Shown in pieces: positions 14,712 through 18,184 of a DNA stretch of 18,184 nucleotides. Position 1 is the stretch's first letter; the number at the start of each line of letters is the position of its first letter. The position numbers and the translations under genes were made by a program. The notes beneath the pieces are model-generated. The model searched no databases and was not told where the DNA came from. It saw only the letters and a list, made by a program, of their open reading frames with translations. Source of the DNA: JANNRR01 sp031401675 (GTDB taxonomy: Bacteria; Pseudomonadota; Alphaproteobacteria; Rhodobacterales; Rhodobacteraceae); NCBI GenBank assembly GCA_031401675.1, contig JANNRR010000058.1, positions 1 to 18,184 on the forward strand, given 5' to 3'.

Positions 14712-14837
14712 GGGGCTAAAAAGCCACAACTTTGCCGCTGGATTGCCGGGCCAGGTGCCGTTTTTCTGGACCGCCGGGATTTCAGGCGGTATCGTTGCGC
14801 CAACCGGGGCAGCATGACCCTGGACGTTGAGGCATGT

Positions 14838-16019
14838 ATGGCGTTTCCCGCGCGGTTCTCGAACCTGCCAGATTACGCGTTTCCGCGTTTGCGGAAGCTG
14901 CTGGACGGGCATGCGCCGGGCGGCGAGGTCATCACCATGACCATTGGCGAGCCGCAGCACCCGCAGCCAGATTTCGTCGGCCCGGTGCTGGCGGCCAATC
15001 TGGCCGGGTTTGCGAAATACCCGCCGAACGACGGATCGGACAGCCTGCGCCGGGCGATCGCCGGCTGGGTCGGGCGGCGATACGGTGTGACGCTTGATCC
15101 CGATACCCAGATCATGGCGCTGAACGGAACCCGCGAGGGGCTGTTCAATGCGCTGATCGCCCTGTGTCCGGAAACCAAGGCGGGCGGGAAGGCGGCGGTG
15201 CTGATGCCGAACCCGTTCTATCAGGTCTATGCGGTGGCGGCTCTGGCCGTGGGCGCAGAACCGATCTACGTTCCGGCGGTCGCATCGAACGGGTTTCTGC
15301 CGGATTACGCGGCGCTGCCGGGGCATGTGCTGGACCGGGTGGCGGTGGCCTATCTGTGTTCCCCCGCCAACCCGCAGGGGGCCGTGGCCAGCCTTGACTA
15401 CTGGCGGGGCCTGATCGCGCTGGCCGAGCGTCACGATTTTCAGATCTTTGCCGACGAATGCTATTCCGAGATCTATCGCGATACCGCTCCGGCCGGCATT
15501 CTGCAGGCTGCGGCGGCAGCGGGGGCGAGCCCGGAACGGGTACTCAGCTTTCATTCGCTGTCGAAACGCTCGAACCTGCCGGGGCTGCGGTCGGGCTTCG
15601 TAGCGGGCGGGCCCAGCAGCCTGACGCAGATCAAGCAGTTGCGCGCCTATGCCGGTGCGCCGCTGCCGTTGCCGTTGCAGATGGTGGCCGAGGCCGCGTG
15701 GAATGACGAGGCGCACGTTGTTGCGAACCGCGCGCTTTATCATTCGAAATTCGCGATGGCCGATCAGGTCTTCGGCGGGTTGCAGGGCTACCGGGGGCCA
15801 GAGGCCGGGTTTTTCCTGTGGCTGCCGGTAGAGGATGGCGAGGCTGCAGCGCTGAAAGTCTGGTGCCGGACAGGCGTCAAGGTTCTGCCGGGCGGCTATC
15901 TGGGCCGCGATGTCAACGGCACCAATCCGGGCAAGAGCTACATCCGTGTGGCGATGGTTGCCCCAATAGAAGAGTTGCAGCGCGGGCTGATCCGGCTCCG
16001 CGACTGCCTTTACGAATGA
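14838..16019 (+). CDS. PLP-dependent class I/II aminotransferase (DapC-like)
   Basis: This 393-aa fold-type I aminotransferase has the PLP lysine Lys243 in SLSKRSNLPG, the cofactor-binding SPANPQG (175-181) and DECYSEIY (206-213), and a C-terminal SYIRVAM with the carboxylate-binding Arg. The SLSKRSNLPG form and the position just before ftsK fit succinyldiaminopimelate aminotransferase (DapC), a lysine/peptidoglycan precursor enzyme; this is inference. ATG 14838 (MAFPARF) has TTGAGG six bases upstream and starts the family-like sequence; an in-frame ATG at 14814 is weaker. Its stop is 15 bp before ftsK, so the two are probably co-transcribed. Confidence 0.93.
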   Translation: MAFPARFSNLPDYAFPRLRKLLDGHAPGGEVITMTIGEPQHPQPDFVGPVLAANLAGFAKYPPNDGSDSLRRAIAGWVGRRYGVTLDPDTQIMALNGTREGLFNALIALCPETKAGGKAAVLMPNPFYQVYAVAALAVGAEPIYVPAVASNGFLPDYAALPGHVLDRVAVAYLCSPANPQGAVASLDYWRGLIALAERHDFQIFADECYSEIYRDTAPAGILQAAAAAGASPERVLSFHSLSKRSNLPGLRSGFVAGGPSSLTQIKQLRAYAGAPLPLPLQMVAEAAWNDEAHVVANRALYHSKFAMADQVFGGLQGYRGPEAGFFLWLPVEDGEAAALKVWCRTGVKVLPGGYLGRDVNGTNPGKSYIRVAMVAPIEELQRGLIRLRDCLYE

Positions 16020-16034
16020 GGACAGGGTATTAGC

Positions 16035-18092
16035 ATGGCTTCCTATCAGATCAGACAGCGCGACCCCTTGCTGGACAGCACGACCCAGGCGGTGATCGAA
16101 CGCCGGGGCAAGGAATTGCTGGGTGTGGGTATGATCGCACTGGGTGTGATGGTCGCGCTGATCCTGTGGTCCTACATGCCCGAGGATCCCGGCTGGATGT
16201 CGGCGACCGATGAGCCGGCGCAGAACCTTTTGGGCCGGTTCGGGGCCTCGATTGCGTCGCCGCTGTTCATCATTGCGGGGTACGGGTCCTGGGGGCTTGC
16301 GGTGGCCCTGCTGGTCTGGGGTGCCCGCTTTGCCACCCACAAAGGCGAAGGCGACGCGCTTGGCCGGATGATCTTTGTACCGATTGCCGTGGCGCTGGCC
16401 TCGGTCTACGCATCGACGCTGGTGCCGGGCATCGAATGGACGCATTCCTTCGGGCTGGGCGGGCTGTTCGGCGACACCGTTCTGGGGGCGATTCTGGGCG
16501 TGGCACCGGTTCAGGCGACCTTCGGGCTCAAGGTGATGTCGCTGATGGTCGGCGTCGGCGTTCTGGGCATGGCGGTCTATGTGCTGGGCTTTGACGGTGC
16601 CGAACTGCGCGGCATCGCCCGGTTCCTGCTGGTCGGACTGGTGGTGACCTATACCGGCATCCTGACCCTGCTTGGCCAGGGCGCCCGTGGCACTGCCGCC
16701 GCCGCCCGGGCGCTCCGCGATCATCACCACGACCGCCGCGCCAATGCCGCCGAAGCCCGGGTCTATGCCGCCGAACAGGCGCGGCTGTTCCCGCGCGAGG
16801 ATGGCCAGTCGCCGACCCTGCAGGCCCGGATTCTGCGGGCGGTCGCCGAACGGATGCCGCAAAAGGTCGGGCAGCCCGACCCGATGATGTCGGCACCGCA
16901 GCGCCGGGTTCCGGTGCAGCACGCAGCACCCGCTCACGCACCTGCCGGGCGCGAAACCCGGATTTCCCAAGCCCTGCGCCCCGAGCCGCAATTGGCGGCG
17001 CCCCGAACAGACACCCCTGCGGCCCCAAAACCGGGATTGCTGGCACGGGTGCCCGGGATGATCCGCCGGGTTGTCGATGCCGAACCAAGGCCGGAACTGC
17101 CGGACACCGTGGCGTCATCGGCATCGTGGGCCGCCGAAGCCCCGACCGACGACCGCATCCGCTCGCGCATATCCGATGCCATTGCCGCCCGCACCCGCCC
17201 CGAACCGCCACTGATCGCCGGCCAAAGACCGATGAGCCGGTTCGAAGCCGCCATCGCCCGCCACACCGGTCAGCAGTCCCCGGTCGCCGGTCCCTCCCGC
17301 CGCGCTGCCGCCGAGACGATGGGCCCGACCGGCACGACACCGCGCGCCACCAGATCAGGTCAGCCGATGCAGCCGCCGCTGACGCGAGGCACTGCGCCGC
17401 AACAGGCCGATGCTGCGACCCTGCCGACTCTGCGCGCCAGCCGAGCGCTGCCGCCGAACAGCCAGCCACCGGGTGCCGACCTCGACGACACGCTGCCCGA
17501 CACCGACCTTGACGCCTTCGCGCTGGCCCCGATCGCGCTGCCCGGCTTTCCGCCCGTCACCGCCGACGCGCGCAAGGTGGTGCAGCCGCTGGCGAAAAAG
17601 CCGCAACCGTCGAAACAGGCCCTGGCCGAGGCGCAACCGCGCCTGCGCTTCGAGGAACCGCACCTGCCGGCCTACGAGCATCCGCCGCTGTCGCTGCTGA
17701 CCAATCCGGTCGAAGTCAAGCGCCACCACCTGCCCGACGAGGCGCTGGAGGAAAACGCCCGCATGCTGGAATCGGTGCTGGACGACTACGGCGTCAAGGG
17801 AGAGATTGTCAGCGTTCGCCCCGGCCCGGTGGTGACCATGTACGAACTTGAACCGGCCCCCGGCCTGAAAGCCTCCCGCGTCATCGGGCTGGCCGACGAC
17901 ATCGCCCGCTCGATGTCGGCGCTCTCGGCCCGCGTCTCTACCGTGCCGGGCCGCACCGTCATCGGCATCGAACTGCCCAACGTCTACCGCGAAAAGGTGG
18001 TGCTGCGCGAAATCCTGTCGCACCGCGATTTCGGCGACAGCAACCTGCGGCATAACCTATCGGTCCAAATGTGTGTTCCATCAGGGATATGA
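16035..18092 (+). CDS. ftsK: DNA translocase FtsK, truncated before the motor ATPase
   Basis: FtsK anchors at the division septum and pumps DNA to resolve the terminus. The N-terminal part has several membrane helices (about 30-47, 74-97, 112-131, 166-185 and 193-212). A long Pro/Ala/Arg-rich linker runs to about 560, then the start of the C-terminal alpha domain (NPVEVKRHHLPDEAL... to FGDSNLR, about 567-672). After FGDSNLR the sequence no longer resembles FtsK (expected: the LALGKDIGG-type segment, then Walker A), and a stop follows after about 13 unrelated residues. The whole RecA-like motor and gamma domain are missing. The break at about 18050 coincides with a drop in GC. So this is a disrupted gene or an assembly chimera, not a natural short FtsK. 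ATG 16035 follows GAGGACAGG. Confidence 0.9.
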   Translation: MASYQIRQRDPLLDSTTQAVIERRGKELLGVGMIALGVMVALILWSYMPEDPGWMSATDEPAQNLLGRFGASIASPLFIIAGYGSWGLAVALLVWGARFATHKGEGDALGRMIFVPIAVALASVYASTLVPGIEWTHSFGLGGLFGDTVLGAILGVAPVQATFGLKVMSLMVGVGVLGMAVYVLGFDGAELRGIARFLLVGLVVTYTGILTLLGQGARGTAAAARALRDHHHDRRANAAEARVYAAEQARLFPREDGQSPTLQARILRAVAERMPQKVGQPDPMMSAPQRRVPVQHAAPAHAPAGRETRISQALRPEPQLAAPRTDTPAAPKPGLLARVPGMIRRVVDAEPRPELPDTVASSASWAAEAPTDDRIRSRISDAIAARTRPEPPLIAGQRPMSRFEAAIARHTGQQSPVAGPSRRAAAETMGPTGTTPRATRSGQPMQPPLTRGTAPQQADAATLPTLRASRALPPNSQPPGADLDDTLPDTDLDAFALAPIALPGFPPVTADARKVVQPLAKKPQPSKQALAEAQPRLRFEEPHLPAYEHPPLSLLTNPVEVKRHHLPDEALEENARMLESVLDDYGVKGEIVSVRPGPVVTMYELEPAPGLKASRVIGLADDIARSMSALSARVSTVPGRTVIGIELPNVYREKVVLREILSHRDFGDSNLRHNLSVQMCVPSGI

Positions 18093-18184
18093 TCACAGTC
18101 AGACAATGCTTCGGAAAACTTTCCTGTCCGGGCGTAAGCATCAGCCCGGAAGAAGTATGCCGTTCGACGATAGTAATCTGAGTT
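18051..18184 (-). CDS. Foreign fragment: TPR-like coding sequence, cut at both ends
   Basis: Beyond the ftsK break the bases are less GC-rich. On the minus strand, one frame is open from the window edge (18184) to the junction: about 44 codons without a stop. It contains AYFFRADAYARTGKFSEALS, which aligns closely with the tetratricopeptide repeat pattern (conserved Ala/Tyr, GxF/Y, EA). The frame runs on as antisense ftsK and stops at 17984-17986, so the natural C-terminus is missing. The start lies outside the window. A 7-bp inverted repeat (18127-18133/18144-18150) lies within it. No transposase or recognisable IS end is seen. It may be a rearranged gene piece or a misjoined contig end. Confidence 0.4.

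Noticed and set aside
13503..16991. 1162-codon open frame on the minus strand
   Set aside because: It is antisense to the amidase, aminotransferase and ftsK genes, which have intact family motifs. Its product is Arg/Gln/His-rich, as expected from the reverse strand of GC-rich coding DNA.
1..18184. CRISPR arrays, tRNA or rRNA genes, insertion sequences with transposase
   Set aside because: No regularly spaced repeats, no RNA-gene signatures and no transposase-like frames were seen.

Overview
The window is GC-rich chromosomal DNA. Its gene families, compact overlapping operons and gene content (alphaproteobacterial-type OmpR/PhoB regulator, UbiH-family hydroxylase, DapC-like aminotransferase next to FtsK) point to a member of the Rhodobacteraceae (Alphaproteobacteria). 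This placement is inferred from protein character alone. A perfect TTAA-N7-TTAA box fits an alphaproteobacterium that uses CtrA.

Layout. 1-339 is non-coding and carries the CtrA-type box. 340-1158 (+) encodes a LOG-family protein. 1195-2337 (-) is an unrecognised 380-aa protein with an N-terminal C-x2-C...C-x2-H pattern. 2654-4248 (-) is a two-gene unit: GTP cyclohydrolase II followed by a small L,D-transpeptidase-like protein, joined by a GTGA overlap. It is transcribed divergently from a CenR-like response regulator (4405-5091, +), and the gap between them holds a perfect 7-3-7 palindrome. 5092-5618 has no protein gene but contains two homologous RNA-like units. Each is a hairpin, a CCTCCCTGTTGGACT linker and a strong intrinsic terminator, and their first stems differ by compensatory base changes. 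A small secreted protein (5619-5942) and exonuclease III (6064-6852) follow.

6983-10185 (+) is a tight four-gene cassette with overlaps of 4, 4 and 11 nt: a Tat-exported FAD-linked oxidase, a four-helix membrane protein, a membrane-anchored protein of unknown function and a small anchored protein. 10286-12041 (+) carries a CnoX/YbbN-type thioredoxin-TPR protein, a LON-substrate-binding-domain protein and a Trm112/YcaR-like protein. A UbiH-family FAD hydroxylase (12078-13301, -) is divergent from an amidase (13380-14711, +), which is followed by a DapC-like aminotransferase (14838-16019) and ftsK (16035 onward).

ftsK is broken. At about position 18050 the reading frame leaves FtsK sequence just before the motor ATPase core, and the last ~134 bases are foreign. 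Read on the minus strand, those bases encode a stop-free TPR-like fragment. This is either an insertion or rearrangement in ftsK or a chimeric assembly end.

The items most worth following up are the duplicated, covarying small-RNA candidates at 5110-5450, the ftsK junction, and the FAD-oxidase/membrane-protein cassette.
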